Assembly: GCF_003289945.1 (NCBI RefSeq)
Contig: NZ_QMBP01000004.1
Span: 186,001 to 250,000 of the forward strand
Direction: 5' to 3'
Origin: Mesorhizobium hawassense
GTDB taxonomy: Bacteria > Pseudomonadota > Alphaproteobacteria > Rhizobiales > Rhizobiaceae
Length of the DNA stretch: 64,000 nucleotides
Shown: piece after piece, positions 50,922 to 59,996 of the stretch
Layout: the number at the start of each line of letters is the position of its first letter
Position numbering within the stretch: position 1 is the stretch's first letter
Notes under the pieces: model-generated
Seen by the model: the letters and a program-made list of their open reading frames with translations, nothing else
Databases searched by the model: none
Told to the model about the DNA's origin: nothing
Translations under genes and position numbers: made by a program

Positions 50922-52412
50922 TCAGTACTTGATCCAGGTGGTCTTCAACGCGGTGTATTTGTCGAGCGCGTGCAGCGACAGGTCGCGTCCGAAGCCGGAT
51001 TGCTTGACGCCGCCGAAGGGCGTCATCGGGCTCAGCGCATCGACGGTGTTCACCGATACGGTGCCGACCCGAAGCCGCTCGGCGACACGATGGGCGCGCG
51101 ACAGGCTGTCGGTCCACAGCGACGCTGCCAGGCCATAGATGCTGTCATTGGCAATCCGCAGCGCCTCGTCTTCGCTGTCGAAGGCGATCACCGACAGCAC
51201 CGGGCCAAAAATCTCGTCGCGGGCAAGCGGATCGTCGGGCGCGACATCGTCGAAGATCGTCGGCTGCACGAAACTGCCGCGGCCGTCGACCGCGACCCGA
51301 TCGCCACCGGTGACCAGCCGGGCCGACTTCCTGCCGCCATCGATGAAGCGCATCACCGTCGCGGCGTGCCGCGCGTCCACCATCGCCCCCATCCGGGATG
51401 CCGGGTCGAGCGGGTCGCCCGGCTGCGACGCCGCCGCGCGCTCCGCCAGTTTCTCGACCAGCGCATCCTTGACGCTGCGCTCGACCAGAAGCCTGGAATT
51501 GGCCGAGCACACCTGCCCCTGGTTGAAGAAGATGCCGAAGGCAGCCATGTCGGCCGCGGCATCGAGATTCCCGCAATCCGCGAAGACCAGATTGGGACTC
51601 TTGCCGCCCGTCTCCAGCCAGACCTGCTTCATGTTCGACTGGCCGGAATACTGCAGGAACATCTTGCCGACGGCGGTCGACCCGGTGAAGGCAAGGCAAT
51701 CGACATCCATATGGCGGCCAAGCGCCTGGCCGGCCGTCTCGCCGAGGCCCGGCACCACATTGAGCACGCCGGCGGGCAGGCCGGCCTCCATGGCGAGCTC
51801 CGCCAGCCTGAGCGCCGAGAAAGGTGACTGCTCGGCCGGTTTCAGCACCACCGAATTGCCGGCCGCCAGCGCTGGCGCGCATTTCCAGGTCGCCATGTCG
51901 AGCGGGAAATTCCAAGGCACGACGGCGCCCACGACCCCGAGCGGTTCCCGCCGCACCAAAGCGAGGTCGCCCTGCCCCGTCGGCGCCACCTCGTCATAGA
52001 CCTTGTCGATCGCCTCGGCGTACCACTGGAAGATCGCCGCCGAGCCCGGCACGTCGATGCTGGCGGCATCCTTGACCAGCTTGCCCATGTCCAGCGACTC
52101 CAGCAGCGCGAGCTCCTGCAGGTTCTCGCGCAGCAGCTGCGCCAACCGCAGCAACACCTCCTTGCGATGCGCGGGGCTCGTTCGCGACCAGACGCCGGCC
52201 TCAAAACTGCGGCGCGCCGCGGCGACGGCAAGGTCGATGTCCTCCTCGCCGCAGGAGGCGACCTCGGCGAGCGTCGCTCCCGTGGCCGGATTGATGCTGG
52301 CGAAGGTCCGGCCGGAGCGCGCCGGCACCGCCTTGCCGTCGATGAAGGCCTTGTCGCGGAAACGGATCGCCGACGCCTTGCCGATCCAATCCTCGTGGCT
52401 GAGTTGGCTCAT
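50922..52412 (-). CDS. Aldehyde dehydrogenase (PuuC-like aminoaldehyde type)
   Basis: A 496-residue ALDH. Catalytic Cys302 (GQVCSANSRLLV), base Glu267 (WLETGGKSP) and VPWNFPLDMATWK are present. The overall wording resembles gamma-glutamyl-gamma-aminobutyraldehyde dehydrogenase (PuuC) and betaine-aldehyde-type enzymes. It could oxidise the aldehyde released by a nearby amine-oxidising flavoprotein, such as imidazole acetaldehyde if the 46487 protein uses histamine. It lies 21 bases after the DUF1028 gene in a minus-strand operon. Confidence 0.88.
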   Translation of the reverse strand: MSQLSHEDWIGKASAIRFRDKAFIDGKAVPARSGRTFASINPATGATLAEVASCGEEDIDLAVAAARRSFEAGVWSRTSPAHRKEVLLRLAQLLRENLQELALLESLDMGKLVKDAASIDVPGSAAIFQWYAEAIDKVYDEVAPTGQGDLALVRREPLGVVGAVVPWNFPLDMATWKCAPALAAGNSVVLKPAEQSPFSALRLAELAMEAGLPAGVLNVVPGLGETAGQALGRHMDVDCLAFTGSTAVGKMFLQYSGQSNMKQVWLETGGKSPNLVFADCGNLDAAADMAAFGIFFNQGQVCSANSRLLVERSVKDALVEKLAERAAASQPGDPLDPASRMGAMVDARHAATVMRFIDGGRKSARLVTGGDRVAVDGRGSFVQPTIFDDVAPDDPLARDEIFGPVLSVIAFDSEDEALRIANDSIYGLAASLWTDSLSRAHRVAERLRVGTVSVNTVDALSPMTPFGGVKQSGFGRDLSLHALDKYTALKTTWIKY

Positions 52413-52433
52413 GCTGGTTCCAGACTGTCGGGG

Positions 52434-53108
52434 CTACTCGTCGCCGGGAACGCCGTAGCTCGGCGCATCGGACGGGTTCAGGGCGCGGGTGACATAGGCG
52501 TCGAGCTGGGGCTTGTAGATCTCCCACAGCGTTGCCAGTTGCTCGATCGGGCAGTCCTCGGTCCAGTCGCAACGCAGGTCGGCGACGGGCCACGACACAT
52601 CGCGCACCAGCTTCATGCCGGCGGAACGGACCGGCCCTGCCTCGCCGCCGGCCTTGAGCGCGGCGCGCATGGTGGCGATCAGCCGGTCGCCGAGATCGCC
52701 TTCGGAGGCAAGGAAAGCGTCGACCATGGCCTGCGGGATGCCTTCATTCGCAAGCAGGTTACCGCCGCAGGCGACGTCCTCGCCGCGCGCCTCGGCCCAG
52801 ATGCCGAGCGCTTTCGGCCCCGAATGAATGGCGCTGCCGCCGGCCACATCGACCGCCAGGACCTGCCGGTATTCGCTGAAAGCGGCGGTACGCTTGATGA
52901 TCGCGACGGCCTCGGCGGCTGAGGCGCCGCGCGTCATCAGTTCCAATGCCCGCGGCCCGAGCGTCGGGTCGGTGACGTTCTGGCTGGCGACCGCGCCGAC
53001 GCCGGCCTGCGCGTAGGCGCAGCGGGCCGCGACCGCGGGAGACGACGAGGACACCGCCACCCCGAACATGCCTGTGCGCCGGCATCGCGCGACGATGGAG
53101 AAGGTCAT
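52434..53108 (-). CDS. DUF1028-family protein
   Basis: A 224-residue protein starting at ATG 53108, opening MTFSIVARCRRTGMFGVAVS, then GVGAVASQNVTDPTLGPRAL, which marks DUF1028. The family is thought to have an Ntn-hydrolase-like fold, but I know of no established activity; the residue after the initiator Met, a Thr, could be a nucleophile if that holds. It lies 5 bases after the RidA gene, a pairing that recurs in bacteria, so the two probably work on the same intermediate. Confidence 0.84.
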   Translation of the reverse strand: MTFSIVARCRRTGMFGVAVSSSSPAVAARCAYAQAGVGAVASQNVTDPTLGPRALELMTRGASAAEAVAIIKRTAAFSEYRQVLAVDVAGGSAIHSGPKALGIWAEARGEDVACGGNLLANEGIPQAMVDAFLASEGDLGDRLIATMRAALKAGGEAGPVRSAGMKLVRDVSWPVADLRCDWTEDCPIEQLATLWEIYKPQLDAYVTRALNPSDAPSYGVPGDE

Positions 53109-53113
53109 GGCGC

Positions 53114-53530
53114 TCAGTCCGGGATGACGGCGGTGCCGTCGATCTCGACCAGCCAGTCCGGCCGCGCCAGGGCCGACACCACCAGGCCGGTCGAAACCGG
53201 ATGGACGCCCTTGATGTATTCGCCCATCGTCCGGTAGACGGCTTCGCGGTGGCGGACGTCGGTGATGTAGACCACCACCTTCACCAGATGCTCCATCGTG
53301 CCGCCGCACTCCTCGATCAGCTGCCTGATGTTCTGCATGACCTTGTGGGTCTGCTCGACCGGATCGTGGCTGTCGATATTCTTGGCCGTGTCGAGATCCT
53401 GCGGGCACTGCCCCCGCAGATAGACAGTGCGGCCGCCGCGCGTGACGACCGCCTGGCAGAGGTCGTTGTCGAGCTTCTGCTCCGGATATGTATCCTTCGT
53501 GTTGAATTTGCGAATTCGCGTATGCGCCAT
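53114..53530 (-). CDS. RidA-family protein
   Basis: A 138-residue RidA/YjgF-like protein. ATG 53530 is preferred because GGAG lies seven bases before it; an in-frame ATG four codons upstream has no such site. VYLRGQCPQDLDTAKN and MQNIRQLIEECGGTMEHLVK match the family core. VSTGLVVSALARPDWLVEID occupies the region of the conserved PARxxV, but the Arg position is less clear (HPVSTGLVV), so it may belong to a divergent Rid subgroup without classical imine deaminase activity. It lies between the monooxygenase and DUF1028 genes. Confidence 0.83.
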   Translation of the reverse strand: MAHTRIRKFNTKDTYPEQKLDNDLCQAVVTRGGRTVYLRGQCPQDLDTAKNIDSHDPVEQTHKVMQNIRQLIEECGGTMEHLVKVVVYITDVRHREAVYRTMGEYIKGVHPVSTGLVVSALARPDWLVEIDGTAVIPD

Positions 53531-53565
53531 CTTGGTCTCCATGAAGTCGGGCTCGCAGCTTTTGG

Positions 53566-54840
53566 TCAGGCGTCCACGGGCTCGCGCGTCGCGGCGGCGT
53601 GATAGGCGAGATATTTGCGCTGCGTCGAAATACGGTCGGCCACGTGCTTGGCATCATGCCAGACGCCCCAGATGAAACTCGATCCCCTGCGCGACTGCCA
53701 GGGCAGCCCCAGGAAATAGATCCCCGGCTCGACCGAGACGCCGCGCTGGTGCCTTGGCCGGCCCTTCTCGTCGAAGGTATCGACCTTCAGCCAGCTGTAA
53801 TCGACGGCAAAGCCCGTCGCCCAGATGATCGACGTCACCCCGGCCTCGGCCAGATCGAGCTCGAGGATCGGATTGGTCACGCATTCCGGGTCCGAGCCGA
53901 TTTTGCGGAGGTCAGGCTCTTCCGGAAGGTCGAGGCCGTTGCGCGCGACATAGGCGTCGGCTTCGTCGAGCAGCGACATCAGATTGGCGTCGCCCCGGGC
54001 AATGTTTTTGGCAAGGTCGGGCGCGAAGCTCATCACGCCGTCCTGGTAGGTCTTGGCCATGCCGACCAGCGTCATCCCCTGCGCGGCCAGGCGACGGAAA
54101 TCGATCGTCTCGCCGCCGCGCGCACCGCTGACGGCGATCGTCACATGTTCCGTACCGGGTCCGGGGGTTTCGAGGTCCCACTTGCCGAGAACGCCCAGCC
54201 ACCAGCAGAAGTCGCGCCCGCGATAGGCGCGCGGCGGACGGTCATGCGCGCCGACGGAGAGATAGACGCGCCGGCCGGCGCGCTGGAGCTCGTCGGCAAT
54301 CTGGACGCCCGAGGATCCCGCGCCGACCACCAGCACCGCGCCTTTCGGCAACTGGGCCGGATTGCGGTAGGCGCTGGAATGTATCTGCAGGATGCCTGCG
54401 TCCGCGGGTACGAGAGGCGGGATGACAGGGACCTGGAAAGGTCCGGTCGCGGCCACGATACTGTTGGCTTCGATCACGCCATTCGACGTCTCGACGCGGA
54501 ATCCTGGACGGCCGGCATTCTTCTGCACCGACTTGACCTCGACGCCGCAGCGGATCGGCGCATCGATCCGCTCGGCGTAGGCGGCGAAATAGTCGGCAAC
54601 CTCCTCCTTGGACGGAAACCCATCGGGGCCGGTCACGGGAAACTCCATGCCCGGGAACCGGTCGTGCCAGGCAGGACCGTTGGCGACCAGCGAGTCCCAG
54701 CGCTGCGAGCGCCAGCGCTCGGCAATGCGGCCGCGTTCGAGGACCAGGTGAGGCACCCCGCATTTGCTCAGGTGCTCGCTCATGGCCACCCCGGCCTGGC
54801 CGCCGCCGACGACAAGCGTGTCTACCTTCTCAACCGACAT
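53566..54840 (-). CDS. Flavin-containing monooxygenase-like oxidoreductase (CzcO/YUCCA-like fold)
   Basis: A 424-residue two-dinucleotide-domain flavoprotein starting at ATG 54840 with AAAGGA upstream. The FAD site is VVGGGQAGVAMSEHL, the NADPH site VVGAGSSGVQIADEL, and IIWATGFAVDYSW the C-terminal ATG motif of this group. Such enzymes hydroxylate or oxygenate N, S or C atoms of small molecules with NADPH and O2. It is the first gene of the minus-strand operon with RidA, DUF1028 and ALDH, so it probably starts the pathway by oxygenating an amine or N-heterocycle. Confidence 0.86.
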   Translation of the reverse strand: MSVEKVDTLVVGGGQAGVAMSEHLSKCGVPHLVLERGRIAERWRSQRWDSLVANGPAWHDRFPGMEFPVTGPDGFPSKEEVADYFAAYAERIDAPIRCGVEVKSVQKNAGRPGFRVETSNGVIEANSIVAATGPFQVPVIPPLVPADAGILQIHSSAYRNPAQLPKGAVLVVGAGSSGVQIADELQRAGRRVYLSVGAHDRPPRAYRGRDFCWWLGVLGKWDLETPGPGTEHVTIAVSGARGGETIDFRRLAAQGMTLVGMAKTYQDGVMSFAPDLAKNIARGDANLMSLLDEADAYVARNGLDLPEEPDLRKIGSDPECVTNPILELDLAEAGVTSIIWATGFAVDYSWLKVDTFDEKGRPRHQRGVSVEPGIYFLGLPWQSRRGSSFIWGVWHDAKHVADRISTQRKYLAYHAAATREPVDA

Positions 54841-54901
54841 GCTCAGTCCTTTTTCTGACCATCCGACAGCTTCCGCTGCGCGGGATGAAGTCGATCTTGG
54901 G

Positions 54902-54934
54902 CGGATGGCGCATGCAGACGGGCTGCGCCATCCG
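54902..54934. promoter_or_regulatory. 11-bp stem-loop in the FMO/GMC divergent gene-free region (54841-55188)
   Basis: The 348 bases between the monooxygenase and the GMC oxidoreductase hold no gene I can support. CGGATGGCGCA (54902-54912) pairs perfectly with TGCGCCATCCG (54924-54934); it would form a hairpin 62 bases upstream of the monooxygenase start, in its probable leader. A 10-bp palindrome GTTCCGGAAC is at 55122-55131 near the GMC start. Both promoters must lie here. Confidence 0.5.
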
Positions 54935-55188
54935 GCCGCTTCTCTACTGGCGCCCACAAGTAGCAGCACGTGCCGGCGCGCGCCCATAACGAATCTCCGA
55001 AGTCACGCGTAACCATTTCCGAATTTCTCGCGCCGATGGACGAACCTACAGTTCCAGCGGTGGGATCGGCGCCGCCGCATGAGGTGGCGGGCGAGCCAGG
55101 CACGTGTCGGCGCGGAAACTGGTTCCGGAACAGGGATGCGATCCGTTCCGTCATGCCTCGAGCGCCGGCATTCTCCAGGGGGCTGGGC

Positions 55189-56808
55189 ATGCAGACTGAG
55201 AATTTCGACTACATCGTCGTCGGCGCCGGCTCGGCCGGTTGCGTGGTCGCCAATCGGCTGAGCGCCGATCCATCCGTCAGGGTATGCCTGACCGAGGCCG
55301 GCGGCAGCGACGACAGTCTGCGGGTGAAGGTGCCGGCCGGCATCCTGTCGCTCTACGGCAACCCCAGTTACGACTATTGTTTCGTCGGCGTGCCGCAACA
55401 GCATCTCAACAACCGCAGCATTCCGGTCAATCGCGGGAAGGCGCTGGGCGGATCCAGCTCGATCAACTCGATGGTCTATATTCGCGGCGCCGCCGAGGAC
55501 TACGACGAGTGGGCCGGTCTCGGCTGCGCCGGCTGGGCTTACCGCGACGTGCTGCCGGTGTTCAGGAAGCTGGAGCGCAATCTCCTCGCCCAGGACCCGC
55601 GCTATCACGGCGCCGACGGCGAACTGCTGGTCGACAATCCGCGCGACCCGAACGTGCTTTCGGGCATGTTCGTCAAGGCCGGGAAAAATGCCGGCCTGCC
55701 CGCCAATCCCGACTTCAACGCCGAGAGCCAGTTCGGCCTCGGCATCTACAACGTCACGCAGGATCGGGGACAGCGCTTCAGCAGCTTCAGCGCCTTCATG
55801 CGTCCCGTGCTCGATCGCAGGAACCTGACGGTGCTCAGCGAATGCGAGGTGATCGATCTGGTCATTTCCGAGGGCCGCGCCACGGGAATGCGCGTGCGGC
55901 ATGACGGCCGGCAGAAGCAGCTCTCGGCCAGCCGCGAGATCGTGCTTTCGGCTGGTGCCATCAACTCGCCCAAGATCCTGATGGCCTCCGGCATCGGGCC
56001 GGCAAGTGAACTTCGGCAGATCGGCATCACGCCGGTTCTCGATCTGCCCGGCGTTGGCAAGAACCTGCAGGACCATGTCGACGGCATGATCACCGTGCGC
56101 TCCAGGAGCACCAGGACGCTCGGCCTGTCGCTTACCAACCTGCCGCGCGTCGCGGCGGCGCCCTTCCAGTATTTCGCGCGCCGCAAGGGCATGCTCACCA
56201 CCAATTATGTCGAGGCCGGCGGCTTTGCCAAAACCCGGCACGCCAACGGCCTGCCCGACATCCAGTTCCATTTCGTGCCCGGATATCGCAGCCATCGCGG
56301 CAGGCTGATCGAATACGGCCATGGCTACGCCATTCACACCTGCGTGCTCCGGCCGAAAAGCGTGGGCGAGATCAAGCTCTCACGCGACAGTTCCCGACGC
56401 GACGTTCTCATCGATCACCGCTTCTTCGCGGATGAGGAGGACGCCATGGTGCTGGTCGAAGGCATCAAGATCGCGCGCCGGATCCTTGCCGCATCCGAGT
56501 TCGACGAGGTGCGCGGCAAGGAGATGCTTCCGGGCAAGGATATAAGCAGCGACGACGAGATCCTCGCCTATCTGCGCGCCGAAGCGCTGACGGTCTATCA
56601 CCCGGTCGGAACCTGCAAGATGGGAACGGACGACATGGCCGTCGTCGATCCGGGGACGCTCACGGTGCGCGGCGTGGAAGGGCTTAGGGTCGCGGATGCC
56701 TCGATCATGCCGAAGCTGATCGGCGGCAACACCAACGCGCCGAGCATGATGATCGGCCAGAAGGTTTCCGAGATGATCCTCGGTTCGGCACATAGCGGCC
56801 AAAGGTAG
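55189..56808 (+). CDS. GMC-family FAD oxidoreductase (choline dehydrogenase-like)
   Basis: A 539-residue GMC enzyme starting at ATG 55189 behind AGGGGG; the frame is open further upstream but without a ribosome site. The ADP-binding motif is VVGAGSAGCVVANRLS, GMC signature 1 reads GKALGGSSSINSMVYIRG, signature 2 lies in GAINSPKILMASGIGP, and the active-site His471 is in YHPVGTCKMG with the downstream Asn in GGNTNAPSMM. It oxidises a primary alcohol, with choline or polyethylene-glycol-type alcohols as family substrates. No betaine aldehyde dehydrogenase is directly next to it; the PuuC-like ALDH is in the divergent operon. Confidence 0.9.
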   Translation: MQTENFDYIVVGAGSAGCVVANRLSADPSVRVCLTEAGGSDDSLRVKVPAGILSLYGNPSYDYCFVGVPQQHLNNRSIPVNRGKALGGSSSINSMVYIRGAAEDYDEWAGLGCAGWAYRDVLPVFRKLERNLLAQDPRYHGADGELLVDNPRDPNVLSGMFVKAGKNAGLPANPDFNAESQFGLGIYNVTQDRGQRFSSFSAFMRPVLDRRNLTVLSECEVIDLVISEGRATGMRVRHDGRQKQLSASREIVLSAGAINSPKILMASGIGPASELRQIGITPVLDLPGVGKNLQDHVDGMITVRSRSTRTLGLSLTNLPRVAAAPFQYFARRKGMLTTNYVEAGGFAKTRHANGLPDIQFHFVPGYRSHRGRLIEYGHGYAIHTCVLRPKSVGEIKLSRDSSRRDVLIDHRFFADEEDAMVLVEGIKIARRILAASEFDEVRGKEMLPGKDISSDDEILAYLRAEALTVYHPVGTCKMGTDDMAVVDPGTLTVRGVEGLRVADASIMPKLIGGNTNAPSMMIGQKVSEMILGSAHSGQR

Positions 56809-56830
56809 AGATCGCCTCGGCCTTCGACGT

Positions 56831-56870
56831 TTGGGGGCAGTTCAGCGTTTGCGCGCAGAACTGCCCCCAA
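56831..56870. terminator. Perfect 13-bp stem-loop, bidirectional terminator
   Basis: TTGGGGGCAGTTC (56831-56843) pairs perfectly with GAACTGCCCCCAA (56858-56870) across a 14-base loop, in the 88-base gap between the GMC gene and the convergent ABC ATPase gene. It is the strongest hairpin of its type in the window. Confidence 0.85.
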
Positions 56871-56896
56871 CTCCTTGCGTATGCTCGCGATTGCTC

Positions 56897-57733
56897 TCAG
56901 TGATCCTCGTCGATCTCGTCGTGCAAAAGGCCAAGGATGCGGCGCTTGAGCGCGATGAAGTCGGGCTCGAGGATCACGTCCATCGAGCGCGGCCGCGGGA
57001 TGTCGACCTTGATCTCGGCCTTGATCTTGCCAGGCCTCGCCGTCATCACCAGAACGCGGTCGCCCAGCACCAGCGCCTCGTCGATGTCGTGGGTGACGAA
57101 GAGCACGGTCTTCTGCTGGCGCTCCCAGACGCGCAAGAGCAGCTTCTGCATGGTGCCGCGCGTCTGGCTGTCGAGCGCGCCGAACGGCTCGTCCATCAAC
57201 AGGACGGCCGGGTCGTTGGCGAGCGCGCGCGCAATCGCCACGCGCTGCTTCATGCCGCCTGAGAGCTGCGCCGGGTAATGGTCGGCGAAGGGCGCAAGGC
57301 CGACCTCGTCGAGATACTGGTCGACGATCTGCCTGCGCTGTTCCGCCGGCAGGCCCTTGCGCTTGGGCCCGTATTCGATGTTGGCGCGCACGGTGAGCCA
57401 GGGAAACAAGGTGTAGCTCTGGAACACCATGCCCCTGTCGGGACCGGGTTCGATCACTTCCCTGCCGTCGACCTTGATGGTGCCTGAAGTTACATCGTTG
57501 AGGCCGGCCGCAAGATAGAGCAGGCTGGATTTGCCGCAGCCCGAAGGGCCGACGATGACGCAGAACTCGTTTTTGGCAACCTTCAGCGAAACGTCGTCCA
57601 GCGCTAGCACGCCATTGGCGTCGCCGTAACGCAGTGTCACGTCCTCGATGGCCATCGTGGTGCCGGCCGACCGCGGATCGCCGGCTGCATGGGCGGTACC
57701 TGCCGGATTGTTCGCCTTGATGGATTCGCTCAT
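56897..57733 (-). CDS. ABC transporter ATPase (SsuB/TauB/NrtD type)
   Basis: A 278-residue nucleotide-binding protein. ATG 57733 has AAGGG before it; an in-frame ATG at 57787 would overlap the permease by 13 bases and is the alternative. Walker A is GPSGCGKSS (62-70), the signature [15 protein letters not shown], Walker B VLLMDEPFGALD, the switch VTHDIDEAL. The wording is that of nitrate/sulfonate/taurine-type importers. It is the last gene of the binding protein, permease, ATPase operon on the minus strand. Confidence 0.92.
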   Translation of the reverse strand: MSESIKANNPAGTAHAAGDPRSAGTTMAIEDVTLRYGDANGVLALDDVSLKVAKNEFCVIVGPSGCGKSSLLYLAAGLNDVTSGTIKVDGREVIEPGPDRGMVFQSYTLFPWLTVRANIEYGPKRKGLPAEQRRQIVDQYLDEVGLAPFADHYPAQLSGGMKQRVAIARALANDPAVLLMDEPFGALDSQTRGTMQKLLLRVWERQQKTVLFVTHDIDEALVLGDRVLVMTARPGKIKAEIKVDIPRPRSMDVILEPDFIALKRRILGLLHDEIDEDH

Positions 57734-57774
57734 GGCCCTTGATCCGACTGCGGTTTGCGAAGATGCGTTCAGGA

Positions 57775-58578
57775 TCAAGCTGCCCATGGCGCGACCCTCG
57801 CTCGGATGATGCGGAATGCCGTGTCGGTGATGAGGCCGAGAAGCCCGATCGCGGCGATCGCCATGAAGATCACATCGACCTGGAAGCCGCGCATCGCCTT
57901 GAGGCTGATATAGCCAAGCCCGCTCGACGCCGCGACGAGCTCGGCCACGACGAGATATGTCCACGCCCAACCCATGGTGACGCGAAGCGTGTCGAGGATC
58001 GCGGGAAGCGCTGCCGGGAAAATGACATGCCACACCGCTTCGCTGCGCCTGGTGCCGAGCGTGTAGGAGGCGTTGACCAGGTCCCTCGATACGCTGCGCG
58101 CACAGTCGGAGATCATCACCAGCTGCTGGAAGAACGTGCCGAAGAAGATCACCGCTATGCGCTGCTCGATGCCGATGCCGATCCACAGGATGAACAAAGG
58201 CACGAAAGAGGTGACGGGCAGATAGCGGATGAAGTTGACCAGCGGCTCAAGCGGCGCCTGCACAGCCCGGTAGGTGCCCATCCACAGCCCCAGCGGCACC
58301 GCGATCACCGAGGACACGATGAAGCCCAGGATCACCACCTTGGCACTGGTCAAGGTGTGGTAGAACAGGCTGCCGTCCAGGGACATGCGATAGGTCGTCT
58401 GCAGCACCGTTCCGGGTGTCGGCAGGAACATGTTCGGCACGACGCGGCCGTAGGACAGCAAAGCCCACCCGCCGATCACGACGACCCACATCGCCAGCGC
58501 GAGCGTCGTTGCCGTGCTGGCGGGAATGTTGGCGAATGGGGTCGTCAGGCGCGTCCACGCCGTCCGCCTCTGAGCCAT
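57775..58578 (-). CDS. ABC transporter permease (SsuC/TauC type)
   Basis: A 267-residue inner-membrane protein with about six hydrophobic segments and the TauC/SsuC-type loop ARSVSRDLVNASYTLGTRRS contacting the ATPase. FLPTPGTVLQTTYRM and RYLPVTSFVPLFILWIGIG are typical of this permease family. It works as a homodimer with the ATPase encoded next and the binding protein encoded upstream. Confidence 0.91.
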   Translation of the reverse strand: MAQRRTAWTRLTTPFANIPASTATTLALAMWVVVIGGWALLSYGRVVPNMFLPTPGTVLQTTYRMSLDGSLFYHTLTSAKVVILGFIVSSVIAVPLGLWMGTYRAVQAPLEPLVNFIRYLPVTSFVPLFILWIGIGIEQRIAVIFFGTFFQQLVMISDCARSVSRDLVNASYTLGTRRSEAVWHVIFPAALPAILDTLRVTMGWAWTYLVVAELVAASSGLGYISLKAMRGFQVDVIFMAIAAIGLLGLITDTAFRIIRARVAPWAA

Positions 58579-58670
58579 TAGATGGCCTCCGTTGATTTAA
58601 GCGCCAAACCCTGGCTTCGGGAAAGCAGGGACGGCCCCGAGAGGCCGACCAATCCGGGCTTTCGGAAAAG

Positions 58671-58698
58671 CGGGGCCGGCCGGTCCAGGCCAGCCCCG
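58671..58698 (-). promoter_or_regulatory. Intercistronic stem-loop after the binding-protein gene
   Basis: CGGGGC (58671-58676) pairs with GCCCCG (58693-58698), extended inside by GGCC/GGCC around a 6-base loop. It begins 15 bases past the binding-protein stop in a 134-base gap before the permease and probably limits read-through or protects the upstream message. Confidence 0.6.
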
Positions 58699-58712
58699 AC
58701 GATCTCAAAAGC

Positions 58713-59696
58713 TCACTGTTCCTTGATGAAATCGGTGTCGAGGATGGTTTTGGCGTCGATCGTCATCTTGAGCTTGCCGGCCTTGCCCCAGATGTCCTGC
58801 GCGAAGTTCACCAGGTCGGAGGCTTCGCTCTTCTCGGGTGTGCCGAAGAATTGCAGGTTGCGATCGCGGTCGTAGTAGCGCACGCCCTTGGCGCCGGCGG
58901 CGAAATCCTCTGGCTTTTCGAGATAGCCGCCAATGCCCTTGGCCATGATCTCATAGGCCTTGTCCGGGTTGGTCTTGATGTAGTCGACCGCCTTGTAATA
59001 GCCCTTGATCAGAGCCTTCACGTCCTCCGGATGCTTCTCGATCAGATCGCATTTGAGCGCGATCACATCGACGATCAGGCCAGGAGTCGTGGTGGAATCG
59101 ATCAGCACCTTGCCCTTGCCGCCCTTGCGGACTTCGGTGAGGTGCGGCTCCCAGGTCACGGCGGCGGGAACCTGGCCGGCGATGAACGCGGTCGCGGCGT
59201 CGTCCGCGGTCATGTTGGTGATGGTGACGTCGTCCTCGGTCATGCTTTCCTTTTTCAGCAGCACGTTGAACCAGAATTCGGAAATCGAGCCCTCGTTCAG
59301 GGCCACCTGCTGGCCCTTCAGATCTTTGAGCGACTTGACGTCTGCCTGTGTGACGACCCCGTCGCCGCCATGGCTGTCGTCGAGCGCCAGCACATATTTG
59401 AAGCAAAGCTCGTCCGAGCGGTACTTCATCAGCTCGTCGACGGTGGAGGCCGCGCCGTCGAGGTCGCCACCGGCCACCGCTGCCATGTAAAGCGCTGATT
59501 CTTCGATGATCTTCAGGTCGACATCGACGCCGGCTTCCTTGAAGTAGCCGAGGTCGCGGGCAAGAAACAGCGGCCCATAGCCGACCCAGGTGGTCATGCC
59601 GAGGCGAATGGCGCCGGCGTCGGCGGGAGCGGCAAGCCCCAGGCCGAGCAGGCCCGCGCCGACCGCGGTCATCAAGCAATTTCGGAATGTCTTCAT
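58713..59696 (-). CDS. ABC transporter substrate-binding protein (TauA/SsuA/NMT1-like)
   Basis: A 327-residue periplasmic protein starting at ATG 59696 (GGGGAA upstream). The signal peptide spans about residues 1-27, ending APADAG. The mature start (IRLGMTTWVGYGPLFLARDL followed by GYFKEAGVDVDL) is the hallmark of the nitrate/taurine/thiamine-precursor receptor family. The ligand is not determined. It is the first gene of its operon and has a long leader with several hairpins. Confidence 0.9.
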   Translation of the reverse strand: MKTFRNCLMTAVGAGLLGLGLAAPADAGAIRLGMTTWVGYGPLFLARDLGYFKEAGVDVDLKIIEESALYMAAVAGGDLDGAASTVDELMKYRSDELCFKYVLALDDSHGGDGVVTQADVKSLKDLKGQQVALNEGSISEFWFNVLLKKESMTEDDVTITNMTADDAATAFIAGQVPAAVTWEPHLTEVRKGGKGKVLIDSTTTPGLIVDVIALKCDLIEKHPEDVKALIKGYYKAVDYIKTNPDKAYEIMAKGIGGYLEKPEDFAAGAKGVRYYDRDRNLQFFGTPEKSEASDLVNFAQDIWGKAGKLKMTIDAKTILDTDFIKEQ

Positions 59697-59720
59697 TGTC
59701 GTGGTTCCCCATGGCTGTTG

Positions 59721-59827
59721 CCGGCATCGGCCCATCCAGTGGCCAATGCCGGGCGGTGTTTCGGCAGCCGCTCTCTTGTTGTGCGTCGCCTCCCAGGCGA
59801 GCCTTGCGTGTTCTTAGGCTCCGCAAG
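59721..59827 (-). promoter_or_regulatory. Hairpin-rich leader of the Tau-type importer operon (gene-free stretch 59697-59996)
   Basis: The 300 bases between the importer and the GntR gene hold no supported gene. On the minus strand three stem-loops follow one another: CTTGCG/CGCAAG (59803-59827), TCGCCT/AGGCGA with a 3-base loop (59786-59800), and CCGGCAT/ATGCCGG with inner GGCC/GGCC (59721-59752), the last ending 25 bases before the start codon. A fourth, GCTTCG/CGAAGC, is at 59874-59892. I see no match to a known riboswitch core such as the TPP box. Confidence 0.5.
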
Positions 59828-59996
59828 AGAGCATTCGGGCCAGACCGCCAAAAGAAGTCTTTTTCTGTCCTTTGCTTCGCCGAAACCGAAGCAGCGGGCC
59901 ATTCCTCGTCGACGGGCTTATGGCAGCGCGGGCGGCCGCGGTTCCGGCGGCGCGTCGGAGGCTGGATAGCGGGCGACTCCGGCCACCCTTGCTTGA

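Noticed and set aside
59697..59996. TPP riboswitch upstream of the NMT1/THI5-like binding protein
   Set aside because: The characteristic CUGAGA and downstream conserved core are not present on the minus strand.
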